From assembly GCA_934088535.1 (NCBI GenBank), contig CAKOJC010000018.1, positions 1 through 23,086 on the forward strand: a stretch of DNA of 23,086 nt, given 5' to 3'. This document shows, one piece after another, positions 1-7,474 of the stretch. A model generated the notes under the pieces. That model worked only from the letters and a program-made list of their open reading frames with translations. It was not told the DNA's origin and did no database searches. The stretch is from an uncultured Bacilli bacterium. GTDB taxonomy: Bacteria; Bacillota_I; Bacilli_A; RF39; UBA660. Position 1 is the first letter of the stretch. Each line of letters opens with the position of its first letter. Position numbers and translations under genes: made by a program.

Positions 1-290
1 GTTTCTAGAATACTAGTTACTCTATTAAGAGGCATATTTACATCTAATACAGTATAAAAGTTTCCACTATAAGTTACGCCTATCATAGAACTTAAACAAT
101 TAATAGTTTTATCTATGAATATAGCAATAGGTTTATTATAAAGATTATACTTTGATATAGATGTAGCTATTTTTCTAGAATAATCTCTAAAGTCACTATA
201 AGTAATACTTTTATCTTTTTCAACAAAAGCTACTTTGTCACCCTTCTTTTTACATATTTCATCTAAATAATTTGTTATGCATTTTTTCAT
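1..290 (-). CDS. AMP-binding (adenylate-forming) ligase, DltA-like, N-terminal part
   Basis: Partial gene; the 3' part lies beyond the left edge. About 96 residues are visible, beginning MKKCITNYLDEI. The layout matches the first subdomain of adenylate-forming enzymes: an ITYSDFRDYS block (residues about 34-43), a PIAIFIDKT strand, then SGNFYTVLDVNMPLNR, equivalent to the family's SGxxYxPLDxxxPxxR block. The compact N-terminus resembles DltA (D-alanine-poly(phosphoribitol) ligase) and single NRPS adenylation domains. The ATP-binding P-loop and substrate pocket are not in the window, so substrate cannot be judged. The ATG at 290 is preceded by only a weak GGGTG-like ribosome site; an upstream GTG is out of frame. 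The family is fairly sure, DltA itself only a guess. Confidence 0.72.
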   Translation of the reverse strand, partial: MKKCITNYLDEICKKKGDKVAFVEKDKSITYSDFRDYSRKIATSISKYNLYNKPIAIFIDKTINCLSSMIGVTYSGNFYTVLDVNMPLNRVTSILE

Positions 291-338
291 AAAATTTTCA
301 CACCCATTATAAGTATATCATAATTAAATGATAAATAA

Positions 339-358
339 AAACTAGTTTTCACTAGTTT
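339..358 (-). terminator. Terminator of the nudix-HNH operon, inside a copied gene tail
   Basis: Perfect 8-bp inverted repeat (AAACTAGT/ACTAGTTT). On the minus strand it has a GAAA tetraloop and a following TTTTT run. It lies about 30 nt after the HNH stop codon. The same hairpin occurs at 1832-1851 at the end of the DUF2130 gene. Confidence 0.7.
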
Positions 359-390
359 CTATGATTGTTTCTTTTAATTTTGGTTTTTCT
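342..390 (-). repeat. Left copy of a 49-bp direct repeat: orphan DUF2130 gene tail
   Basis: Compared base by base with 1835-1883, 45 of 49 positions match, and the first 22 are identical. Read on the minus strand it encodes EKPKLKETIIETSEN plus a TAG stop. The intact DUF2130 protein ends EEKTKIQETNIETSEN plus the same TAG. Similarity stops at 390, exactly where the HNH gene's stop begins. No start codon is associated, so this is a gene-end remnant that also carries a terminator. Confidence 0.8.
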
Positions 391-1375
391 ATTTGTAATA
401 TTTATTAAATACTTCGTTTATTTTGTTTAGATCAAATCCATGTTTTTGCATTTCATTTTTTCTAAGTTCATACATTTTAGAAAATATTTCACCTTTTTCT
501 TTAGTATTTGCATAATGAACTTTTGCATGACATATAGGGCAAACAGCAATTAAATTGAACATACTATCTAATTTAGTATTTGGAAAATCTTTTTGCGCAC
601 TTATTGGTATGATATGGTGACATTCTAAATATTGATGTTCCCCTGTAGCATTAGTAAATGTTTTATGTTCTTCATTAATTTCACAGTTGTAATTAGAAAG
701 TTCAATTCTAGTTGCTTTTAATTTCGGATCAGTTTTTTCTCTTAGTACTCTTTTCTTACCCACTTCAATTTTTGGTTTGTATTCATACTTTTGACTTTCT
801 AATTTATTTAATTCATTTGTATTGTATCCTGTTATAGAACCATTATTTATCTTTTCGAATTGTTCATTTTCTTCTTTAATTTCTTCAAACTCAGTATTTG
901 ACACTTCATAATTAATTTCTAACATTCTATTTATATTTTTATCATTGATATATTTTAAAAATAATTCGGCGATTTCATTTTCAATTGGATACAAATATCC
1001 TTGCTTAGAACCACCGTTAGAGTTAAACGGATTTTTCTTTAAATCTATGTTTTTTAAATATTCTTCTTTATAATTACTAAAATGAAAAGGTTTTTCTAAA
1101 TCATATATTGTTAAGTCTATTCTTCTTCCTTCTGGCTTCCAAGTTTGATGAAGAACATCTGGTATATTGGATTTATATGCTTTACAATTAGCGATAGCGA
1201 TTGCTTTTATATTTCCTTTCCTATTACAAAAAATAATATCTCCTTCATTAACCAAAGTTAAATTTTCCCAATGTTGAAGATTTTTTCCATCATGATTTTT
1301 TATTGGTGCCCAAATAAAATTACCATTTCTTTGCTCATTATAATATTTTCCTAAATTAACAAACCAATATCTCAT
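389..1375 (-). CDS. EVE/PUA-like domain fused to HNH endonuclease (putative modification-dependent restriction enzyme)
   Basis: 328 residues. The N-terminus (MRYWFVNLGK, then WENLTLVNEGDIIFC at 36-50 and IKAIAIANCKAY at 56-67) has the look of EVE/PUA-superfamily domains, which bind modified bases. A charged linker (about 150-215) leads to a C-terminal HNH domain: C231, then CHHIIPIS (H253-H254), N274, CPIC at 279-282, H283 and H287. These supply the beta-beta-alpha metal site and zinc cysteines. Known EVE-HNH proteins such as VcaM4I cut modified DNA, so a type IV restriction role is inferred. The start ATG overlaps the upstream nudix stop (ATGA), so translation is coupled. It has no promoter of its own. 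The fold assignment of the N-terminus is less secure than the HNH. Confidence 0.82.
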   Translation of the reverse strand: MRYWFVNLGKYYNEQRNGNFIWAPIKNHDGKNLQHWENLTLVNEGDIIFCNRKGNIKAIAIANCKAYKSNIPDVLHQTWKPEGRRIDLTIYDLEKPFHFSNYKEEYLKNIDLKKNPFNSNGGSKQGYLYPIENEIAELFLKYINDKNINRMLEINYEVSNTEFEEIKEENEQFEKINNGSITGYNTNELNKLESQKYEYKPKIEVGKKRVLREKTDPKLKATRIELSNYNCEINEEHKTFTNATGEHQYLECHHIIPISAQKDFPNTKLDSMFNLIAVCPICHAKVHYANTKEKGEIFSKMYELRKNEMQKHGFDLNKINEVFNKYYK

Positions 1376-1767
1376 AAATTATTCTCCTTTATGTATTTTG
1401 CTAGTGGAATGTCAGCTGGTGCTAAATCATAATCTAATATATTGTTAGCATCTACCCATACATATTCAGAATGATCATGTAATTTAAAGTCTCCACTAAT
1501 ATACTTGCATCTGTATAATCTTAAATCAACTACTTTAGTTGGATAATTGCAGATATTATTTGTTATATATTTTTCTGCTTTTATTTTTAATTCAAATTCT
1601 TCTTTTATTTCTCTTTCAATAGCAACTTTTTCGTCCTCATCTTTTTCAACTTTTCCACCAGGAAACTCCCATTTTTCTAAAACGTTTTTATCACCAGTAG
1701 AACGTTTTGCAATTAATATTTTATCTTCTTTTTTTATTAAAGCTGCTACAACTATTATTTCTTTCAA
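1372..1767 (-). CDS. MutT-like Nudix hydrolase
   Basis: 131 residues from the preferred TTG start at 1767. The Nudix box is clear: G38, E44, then REIKEE (R52, E53, E56, E57). The usual glycine after the box is Phe. The WEFPGGKVE context is typical of MutT/NudG-like enzymes that hydrolyse oxidised or modified nucleoside triphosphates. An in-frame GTG at 1776 is possible, but it sits inside the ribosome site AGGTGA, which is well spaced for the TTG. A strong promoter lies directly upstream and the gene overlaps the HNH nuclease by four bases, so the two form an operon. The pairing suggests handling of modified nucleotides alongside a modified-DNA nuclease, but ordinary pool sanitation fits equally well. 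Confidence 0.9.
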   Translation of the reverse strand: MKEIIVVAALIKKEDKILIAKRSTGDKNVLEKWEFPGGKVEKDEDEKVAIEREIKEEFELKIKAEKYITNNICNYPTKVVDLRLYRCKYISGDFKLHDHSEYVWVDANNILDYDLAPADIPLAKYIKENNL

Positions 1768-1784
1768 AGTAATCACCTACTTAA

Positions 1785-1813
1785 ATTATACCAAATACTA
1801 TTGACGTTAACAA
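1785..1813 (-). promoter_or_regulatory. Promoter of nudix-HNH operon
   Basis: On the minus strand, TTGTTA (1808-1813), 17-bp spacer, TATAAT (1785-1790). Predicted transcription starts a few bases before the AGGTGA ribosome site, giving a very short leader and favouring the TTG start. Confidence 0.7.
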
Positions 1814-1831
1814 TTATCAATAATATTTAAA

Positions 1832-1851
1832 AAACTAGTTTTCACTAGTTT
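1832..1851 (-). terminator. Terminator overlapping the DUF2130 stop codon
   Basis: AAACTAGT/ACTAGTTT perfect stem, GAAA loop on the minus strand, then a TTTTTT run. The TAG stop (1835-1837) is part of the second arm, so the last codons double as terminator. Confidence 0.7.
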
Positions 1852-1883
1852 CTATGTTTGTTTCTTGTATTTTTGTTTTTTCT
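1835..1883 (-). repeat. Right copy of the 49-bp direct repeat (native DUF2130 3' end)
   Basis: Matches 342-390 at 45 of 49 positions, with a 22-bp identical core including hairpin and stop codon. This is the genuine end of the 440-residue gene. Confidence 0.8.
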
Positions 1884-3157
1884 TCTTTTAGTTTATCAAA
1901 CATTTCAGTCATTGTCTTGTTGTTATGAGTTAATCTTTTTATAGATAAGTCTTCTGCTTTATTGTTTGCTAAACGAAGGTTATCATCTGTTTTAAGTAGA
2001 TGTTCTTTTGTTTTTTGTAAGTGATCAATAGTTTTGTCAATCTCTTCAATTGCTTTAGCAAATCTTTCACTGGCAAGTCTATAGTTTCTACCAAATCCTT
2101 CTTTGAATGCATTAATGTTTTCTTCAAAGTGTGTTATATCAATATTTTGATTCTTTATAAGTTCTAGTTCTTTTCTATATTCTAAAGATTTATTAGCTAA
2201 ATTTCTTATTAAAGTAATTAGCGGTATAAAGAATTGAGGTCTTATAACATACATTTTGTCATAAAGATGAGATACATCTACGATACCATCATTATAGTAG
2301 TCATTATCTGCTTCAAGAAGTGTTACTAGTACTGCATATTCACATTTCTTTTCTCTTCTATCTTTGTCAAGTTCTTTAAAGAAGTCTTCGTTTTTATGTT
2401 TAGTAGAAGTTGTATCAGCTTCATTTTTCATTTCAAACATGATTGATACTATTTCATTACCATCATCATCGTAATCTCTAAATATAAAGTCACCTTTAGA
2501 ACCAGTTCTAGCATCATTATCTTTATCAAAATAAGCATTCTTAAATAATGGTCTTAATCTATTAAATTCAATATTACAATGTTGTTCTAAAGATTCACCT
2601 ATCATTTTAGTAGATTGTTTAGCTTTGAAATCTTTATAGTATGCGATTTGTTCATCTTTATCTTTAAGCTTAGATTCATAAGAATCCTTAATAGTATTTT
2701 CTTTTAGTTCATGTTCTTTTGTTATGATAGTAAGTTCACTACTTAAGTCAGATATTTTTTTATCTTTCTCAGTTATTGCTTTTTGAATTTCAAGTTCACT
2801 TTTTGATGCTTGTAATTCTATTTTACTTTTAAGGTCAGCTATTTCTAAATCACGTTTAGATAGTTCTTCTTGATATTTTTTTTCTAGTTTTGATAGAGTT
2901 TGTTCTTCTTTAGTTTTTAGTTCACTCTTTAGAGTGGTTATTTCTAAATCTTTTTGATTTATAGATTTAGTTAATTCTTCTTTGATGTGTGCTTCTGCGA
3001 GTTTTATACTACTTTCTTTATCTCTTTTATGTTCTTGTTCTCTTAGTTCTAACTCTTTTTCAAATTCTTTATCTCTTATTTGTTTTACTACTTTATCATA
3101 ATCACTTTCATCTATTTGAAAGATTGTTCCACAGTTTGGGCATTTTATTTCGTTCAT
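1835..3157 (-). CDS. DUF2130 protein: zinc-ribbon start, coiled coil, PD-(D/E)XK-like core
   Basis: 440 residues. The N-terminus has a CPNC knuckle (C6, C9). Residues about 20-180 are a long Lys/Glu-rich coiled coil. The core (about 180-320) contains MIGESLEQHC, GSKGDFIF (D223) and FEMKNE (E242, K244). This matches the D...ExK layout of PD-(D/E)XK nuclease-fold proteins, and DUF2130 (PF09903) has been linked to that superfamily. A second helical stretch follows to the end. Function is not established; a DNA-related role is inferred. The start has an excellent AAGGAGGA site, which includes the stop codon of the small gene upstream, so the two are coupled. A terminator is embedded in the final codons. 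Confidence 0.85.
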   Translation of the reverse strand: MNEIKCPNCGTIFQIDESDYDKVVKQIRDKEFEKELELREQEHKRDKESSIKLAEAHIKEELTKSINQKDLEITTLKSELKTKEEQTLSKLEKKYQEELSKRDLEIADLKSKIELQASKSELEIQKAITEKDKKISDLSSELTIITKEHELKENTIKDSYESKLKDKDEQIAYYKDFKAKQSTKMIGESLEQHCNIEFNRLRPLFKNAYFDKDNDARTGSKGDFIFRDYDDDGNEIVSIMFEMKNEADTTSTKHKNEDFFKELDKDRREKKCEYAVLVTLLEADNDYYNDGIVDVSHLYDKMYVIRPQFFIPLITLIRNLANKSLEYRKELELIKNQNIDITHFEENINAFKEGFGRNYRLASERFAKAIEEIDKTIDHLQKTKEHLLKTDDNLRLANNKAEDLSIKRLTHNNKTMTEMFDKLKEEKTKIQETNIETSEN

Positions 3158-3166
3158 TGTTCCTCC

Positions 3167-3370
3167 TTATAAATATAGACTTTTACCTGTTATGTAGTCA
3201 TTTATATCAAAACCATTATTTTGTGCGATATTTATTAGTTCATTTGGAGTAGCATTCTCTACTCTAGATAGTTCAATTATTGCTTGTGGTGAACCATTAA
3301 ACATAGCTATACCAAAATAATCTATTAAGTCTTTTCTTAATCTTTCTATATCTATTTCATAATTATCCAT
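3167..3370 (-). CDS. Small conserved hypothetical protein, 67 aa
   Basis: 67 residues, starting MDNYEIDIERLRKDLIDYFG. The FGIAMFNGSPQAIIELSRVE centre and the ELINIAQNNGFDI segment resemble small helical proteins common in Firmicutes; I know no function. It is soluble, with no signal or membrane segment. The ATG has a GAGAGG ribosome site 5 nt upstream and an extended -10 promoter. Its TAA stop lies within the ribosome site of the DUF2130 gene, so the two are probably made together. Confidence 0.75.
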   Translation of the reverse strand: MDNYEIDIERLRKDLIDYFGIAMFNGSPQAIIELSRVENATPNELINIAQNNGFDINDYITGKSLYL

Positions 3371-3388
3371 TTCATACCTCTCATAAAT

Positions 3389-3397
3389 ATTATAACA
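3389..3397 (-). promoter_or_regulatory. Extended -10 promoter of the small gene and DUF2130
   Basis: TGTTATAAT on the minus strand (TATAAT at 3389-3394, TG two bases ahead). No good -35 hexamer at normal spacing; extended -10 promoters do not require one. Confidence 0.55.
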
Positions 3398-3443
3398 TAT
3401 AAAATAAATATATTTTTTAATAACAAATTTTCTATAAATTTAA

Positions 3444-3477
3444 AAATAGTATTTACTTTTAAGTTTAAACACTATTT
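3444..3477 (-). terminator. Terminator at the end of the SASA esterase gene
   Basis: 12-bp stem (AAATAGTGTTTA with TAAATACTATTT, one G-T pair), 10-nt loop, then TTTTT on the minus strand. The esterase stop codon (3472-3474) is inside the upstream arm. Confidence 0.6.
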
Positions 3478-5124
3478 GTTTTTAAGATATTTTGCTACAT
3501 TTTTAGCTGAATCTTTACCTATTTGAGATAGAGAAGCAGCTGTTAAGTGAATACTATTATTAACAACTTTATCATCAACAGGTACTTCTTCTAATGCAAA
3601 TAATTCTTTATATTCTTTATCATAAGCTACATAGCCTAAATCTGATCCTAAGATTATATCTTTATTATTTTTAATTAATTTTTCTTGTTCTTCATGAATT
3701 TTTTTAACATAATTATCAACATCATTTTTCTCATTTATTTTCCATGATGTTTCAACTATTACACCAAATGATAAACCTAAATCTTTCTTTAAATAATTGT
3801 GTACTTTCATATATGAATCATAATATAGATTATCTTTTGAAAGTTCTTCAGTAGCATCAGAGCATCCTTGGTACATAACATAGAATCTATTAACTACTCT
3901 ATAACCATTACTTTCTAAATATTCTATAGCACTTAGATATTTTTCTTTTGCTGCTTCATAAATGTGTTGTTCATCATTATATTCTGAATCTGTACTAGGT
4001 AGGAAATTTCTAATTGGTTCTCCCCCATTAGATGCCATAACTGATACCATTTTGTTTCCGGTTTCTTCATAGTATGTTTTAGCAAATTGTGGAATCATGT
4101 TTGTTCCATACGATGGCAATAAAGAATAATATTTATCACCTTTCTTTGAGTATCTAAGTTTATTATTAATATATATAGATTTTTCACCAAGTGTTTTAGT
4201 TTTTGATGTTATCATTTCTAAAGTACCTTCATTCTTACTATTTATTTTATAGTCGAATGCTATATTTTCTGATACTTGTACACTTACGTAATTAAATGTT
4301 TTATATTCTTTTATTATATCAGAATCTATATATTTAGAAATGTCTCTAGTATCTTTTGTTTCTTGTTCATACTTGTACATTCCAGTATAACCAACCATAT
4401 TTGATTGACCAAAAAATAATACTAAATCTATGTCTTCTGCCCATATTGCATATAAATCTATTACTCTTTTTTCAGTTTGAGTTTCAATCTTTTTATTGTG
4501 AACATCATTAATCCATTCATCTGATACTTCATCATAGATTTCATATTCAGGAACTCTTGTGTCTTTCTTTAATGACCATCCTAGTAACTTTTTACTTTTA
4601 TCCCATGAATTAAAATCATATTTTTTATCATTGATAATTCCATAAGTATTTTCATTACCTTCTACTAAAGTTTGTCTTAATTCAATAGTATCATTATTAT
4701 TTCGATTTCTATGATATATAACTGTTACTGATTCTTTGACTGTGATTGTTACTTCTGCTAGATCATTTTCAAAAGTTTTAGCTGTGATTTTTGTAGTACC
4801 AGGATTTATAGCAGTTACTTTACCATCCTTATCAACATCAGCTATTTCTTTATTTTCACTTAACCATATAATATTTTTAGAAATTGAATTTTTATTAGTT
4901 TTTATTTCAATTTTAATTGATTCATCTTCTAAAAGAGTTGCTTCTTTTATATCAGTTTCAAATTTTTCTGATAATGTTAATATAGAAGCTAATTTATCTC
5001 TATTGACATTTAATTCTAATTTACTTGCATCTCTATGTTTAAAGTTTAAAAAAAGTATTGAACATAAAATAGATAATATAAATACAGTTGAAATTATTAT
5101 AGTTGTTTTAATTTTATTATTCAT
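3472..5124 (-). CDS. Membrane-anchored sialate O-acetylesterase-like (SASA) protein with Big2 and InlB-like repeats
   Basis: 550 residues from the ATG at 5124. That ATG has an AAGGTG site 7 nt upstream; an ATG at 5142 would bury this site. A hydrophobic segment (about 7-28) acts as signal anchor; there is no LPXTG motif. Order: Big2 Ig-like domain (about 61-129, ending VTAINPGTTKITAKT), a Listeria-Bacteroides (Flg_new) repeat (about 137-228, ending DLYAIWAE), then an SGNH/SASA esterase (about 232-545). The catalytic serine is in FFGQSNMVG (S241), block III is YQGCSDA (about 419-425) and the catalytic histidine is in SIHLTAAS (H526). Such enzymes remove O-acetyl groups from sialic acids or other glycans; here it would act outside the cell, perhaps on host or cell-wall glycans. 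Substrate is not predictable. Confidence 0.85.
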   Translation of the reverse strand: MNNKIKTTIIISTVFILSILCSILFLNFKHRDASKLELNVNRDKLASILTLSEKFETDIKEATLLEDESIKIEIKTNKNSISKNIIWLSENKEIADVDKDGKVTAINPGTTKITAKTFENDLAEVTITVKESVTVIYHRNRNNNDTIELRQTLVEGNENTYGIINDKKYDFNSWDKSKKLLGWSLKKDTRVPEYEIYDEVSDEWINDVHNKKIETQTEKRVIDLYAIWAEDIDLVLFFGQSNMVGYTGMYKYEQETKDTRDISKYIDSDIIKEYKTFNYVSVQVSENIAFDYKINSKNEGTLEMITSKTKTLGEKSIYINNKLRYSKKGDKYYSLLPSYGTNMIPQFAKTYYEETGNKMVSVMASNGGEPIRNFLPSTDSEYNDEQHIYEAAKEKYLSAIEYLESNGYRVVNRFYVMYQGCSDATEELSKDNLYYDSYMKVHNYLKKDLGLSFGVIVETSWKINEKNDVDNYVKKIHEEQEKLIKNNKDIILGSDLGYVAYDKEYKELFALEEVPVDDKVVNNSIHLTAASLSQIGKDSAKNVAKYLKNK

Positions 5125-5147
5125 TCTAATACACCTTAACATTTAAA

Positions 5148-5176
5148 ATTTTATCATACTTGGGAAGTGTAAGCAA
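5148..5176 (-). promoter_or_regulatory. Promoter of the SASA esterase gene
   Basis: TTGCTT (5171-5176), 17-bp spacer, TAAAAT (5148-5153) with an extended TGA in front, on the minus strand. Leader about 17 nt. Confidence 0.62.
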
Positions 5177-5203
5177 TAAAGTATAAAGTTATTGACAAAT
5201 AAA

Positions 5204-5225
5204 AAGTAGAAATAATTTTCTACTT
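5204..5225 (-). terminator. Terminator of the DUF262 gene
   Basis: Perfect 9-bp stem (AAGTAGAAA/TTTCTACTT), 4-nt loop, followed on the minus strand by TTTTTATTT. It lies 60 nt after the DUF262 stop and ahead of the esterase promoter. Confidence 0.65.
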
Positions 5226-5285
5226 AGTTTATTTATATTTATTATAATCGCAAATATATATTTTGAATAAAGTGTCCTAAGTGAT

Positions 5286-6965
5286 CTATTTTATATCAAA
5301 TATTTTTTTAAGTTCAGTAATCATATTTTCTTTTCTTTTATTATAATAATTTTCGAAATTATATAAGTCTGTTGATTCATTTTCATCACTATATTCAACT
5401 TTATTTCCTTTTTTTATCCAATCTGTAAGAGACATATCATTTTTTGATTCGTTTTCACTTCCTTCAAGTAATTCTAGGTTTGGAAGTGTATCTCTTAATT
5501 TTTTCCATAATTCTATTTGTTCTTTAGATAATTTGTTTTTATCTAAATTCTCAAATGCATTATATGGATGAGCATGATCTTGATGAAATATTATTTGATC
5601 TAGTTTTAAATTAGGATATAAGAGTGATAGTATGTAGAATGTATATTTACCTTTTTCTTTATCCATATATGAATTAATATCTTCTTCAGTTAGTTTAAAG
5701 TTTCTATCCCCTACTAAAATCACACTATCAAATAATGTAATATCAAAGTCAACTTTTTTACAGTTAAGTGTTTCTAAGGCTGCTCTTGTATTAGTTAATG
5801 CTGCATTTGATGCAACGCCATATAAATTCTTTAATTGAGAAACTGCAAGATATTTTTTTAGTCCTGTAATATTTTTGTCATTACCACCTTTATATAAATA
5901 ATAAATATATGGAATTAATGCATTTTGAGATGATAACATTTCAGTAGAATATCCGAGTTTTACTAAAGAATCTACTGCCTTTTTTATAGCATTTGATATA
6001 TCTTTGAAGTTAACTCTTATATAAGTTATTTTATCCTTCTTAAATGAATTTATTTTTAGGTTAACAGGAGAACCTGATAAAACTAAACATGTTCTCATTA
6101 TAAAATCTTTATTAAAATTAAATTTATTGCCTTTGTTATTAATATCTTTTATTAAATCCTCTATTTCTTCTCTTCCACCCTTCCATTCAAGTAGCATTGT
6201 TGAAAATAGAAGATCTGATTTAGATAATGGTGTTCCATATGAATTTAATCTTACAAATATATTTAATACATCTTCATATGAATCACTTTCAATATTTAAA
6301 TAATGTATTATTGGTGGATTTAATAAGTTAACATTTTCCCAGAATCTAGTGATGTTTGCACTTTCTTCGTCAGTTAAATCATTTTCTTTTGTATAATTTA
6401 CTATATCACTTAATTTATCAAATTTTAAAATATCTGATGCTATAATCCATTTATAATCATTAGGTACCTTTTTTTCTTCAAAAAATTTAAATATTGGAAT
6501 TTTTTCATCATCTTCCTCATCATTTAAACCTTTAGCATTTAAATTAAAATATAATTTTTTCTTTGGAAATGAATCATCTAATTTCCACCATGCATTCTGT
6601 GTTTTATATGCTGTTGAACCTTGAAGTCCTATATATAATGCTGTTAGCCTTTGTTGTCCATCAAGAGTAATAAAATAATTTTCAAAATCTGATGCAATTG
6701 TTGATGATTTATCATTATTTTCACTATCTCTTTCATGATAATCTTTAATAAAATCATATAATATCATTTCATTTTTATTTATATCACTCTTTGTTGTTTT
6801 CCAAAATAATAATGTTCCAATTGGATAACCTATAAATATTGATTCAAATAGTTTTTCTATTTGTTCAGCTTTCCATACAAAACCTCTTTGTATTTCAGGC
6901 AAGTATATTCTCTTTTCATTAAGCATTTTTATTATTTCTTTTATAGATATTGTTTCATATTTCAT
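5286..6965 (-). CDS. DUF262 (GmrSD/ParB-like) plus C-terminal HNH-type domain, candidate type IV restriction enzyme
   Basis: 559 residues from the ATG at 6965. That ATG is preceded by GGTGAT, and the predicted transcript starts near 6981, leaving no room for the ATG at 6983 to have a ribosome site. DUF262 signatures: YLPEIQRGFVW (22-31), YPIGTLLFW, and ITLDGQQRLTALY with the DGQQR nucleotidase motif (102-106). The C-terminal part has FHQDHAHPY (DHAHP at 463-467) followed by LPNLELLEGSENESKND, the shape of DUF1524/HNH domains. DUF262 with DUF1524 occurs in GmrSD, BrxU and SspE, nucleases that act on modified or phage DNA using NTP. Monocistronic with its own promoter and terminator. The defence role is inferred from family. 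Confidence 0.87.
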   Translation of the reverse strand: MKYETISIKEIIKMLNEKRIYLPEIQRGFVWKAEQIEKLFESIFIGYPIGTLLFWKTTKSDINKNEMILYDFIKDYHERDSENNDKSSTIASDFENYFITLDGQQRLTALYIGLQGSTAYKTQNAWWKLDDSFPKKKLYFNLNAKGLNDEEDDEKIPIFKFFEEKKVPNDYKWIIASDILKFDKLSDIVNYTKENDLTDEESANITRFWENVNLLNPPIIHYLNIESDSYEDVLNIFVRLNSYGTPLSKSDLLFSTMLLEWKGGREEIEDLIKDINNKGNKFNFNKDFIMRTCLVLSGSPVNLKINSFKKDKITYIRVNFKDISNAIKKAVDSLVKLGYSTEMLSSQNALIPYIYYLYKGGNDKNITGLKKYLAVSQLKNLYGVASNAALTNTRAALETLNCKKVDFDITLFDSVILVGDRNFKLTEEDINSYMDKEKGKYTFYILSLLYPNLKLDQIIFHQDHAHPYNAFENLDKNKLSKEQIELWKKLRDTLPNLELLEGSENESKNDMSLTDWIKKGNKVEYSDENESTDLYNFENYYNKRKENMITELKKIFDIK

Positions 6966-6987
6966 TGTATCACCGCTTTTCATTATA

Positions 6988-6996
6988 ATTATAACA
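6988..6996 (-). promoter_or_regulatory. Extended -10 promoter of the DUF262 gene
   Basis: TGTTATAAT on the minus strand (TATAAT at 6988-6993). The -35 region is poor. The position supports the downstream start codon at 6965. Confidence 0.5.
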
Positions 6997-7052
6997 TGTA
7001 TTACTTCTTACTTAAAGATATCTAGTTTTACTATTTAACAGTCATATTTTCA

Positions 7053-7472
7053 TTATTTTTTCTCTTTCAATATATCTAAAGTCTTATTATCTCTTTTACC
7101 ATTATAAAATTTATCTATTACTTTTGAAAATAATTTTTCTTCTGGATATATATATTCAAATAAAGTCATACATGAATTCAATTTTAAATAATCAGGATAT
7201 CCCATTATATATTTAATATCTCCATCTTGATTTAGTAATTCATTACATATTTCTAACATATTATTTTTTAGATAAGAGTTACTCATATATTCTTTTACTT
7301 CTTCTATTCCTTCTAAACCATAAAACTTTGATGTTGCACTTCTACCTAATTCTTTTAACTGTGGAAATATATACCACATCCAGTGGCTTTTTTTATATCC
7401 ATTTTTTATTTCATGTAAAGCTATTGCATAATACTCTTTATGCATCTCTACAAATCTATCTATATTATACAT
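7053..7472 (-). CDS. DUF1810 family protein
   Basis: 139 residues from the ATG at 7472; a GTG at 7481 is in frame but overlaps the likely ribosome site GGGTGG. Family marks: IDRFVEMHKEYYAIALHEIKNG, then KKSHWMWYIFPQLKELGRS (about 26-44), IMGYPDYLKLNSCMTLF (about 89-105) and a final FYNGKRDNKTLDIL. This matches DUF1810 (PF08837) over its full length. Biochemical function unknown; the conserved HWMW/FPQL and D-x-KL-x-S-x-MTLF motifs look like an active site. Its ribosome site is made of the last codons of the upstream small lipoprotein gene, so the pair is coupled. Confidence 0.88.
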   Translation of the reverse strand: MYNIDRFVEMHKEYYAIALHEIKNGYKKSHWMWYIFPQLKELGRSATSKFYGLEGIEEVKEYMSNSYLKNNMLEICNELLNQDGDIKYIMGYPDYLKLNSCMTLFEYIYPEEKLFSKVIDKFYNGKRDNKTLDILKEKK

Positions 7473-7474
7473 TA

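Noticed and set aside
5193..5240. TTGACA at 5193-5198 on the plus strand as a promoter
   Set aside because: No -10 box at 16-18 bp spacing, and no plus-strand gene follows; the segment is better explained as the U-run side of the DUF262 terminator.
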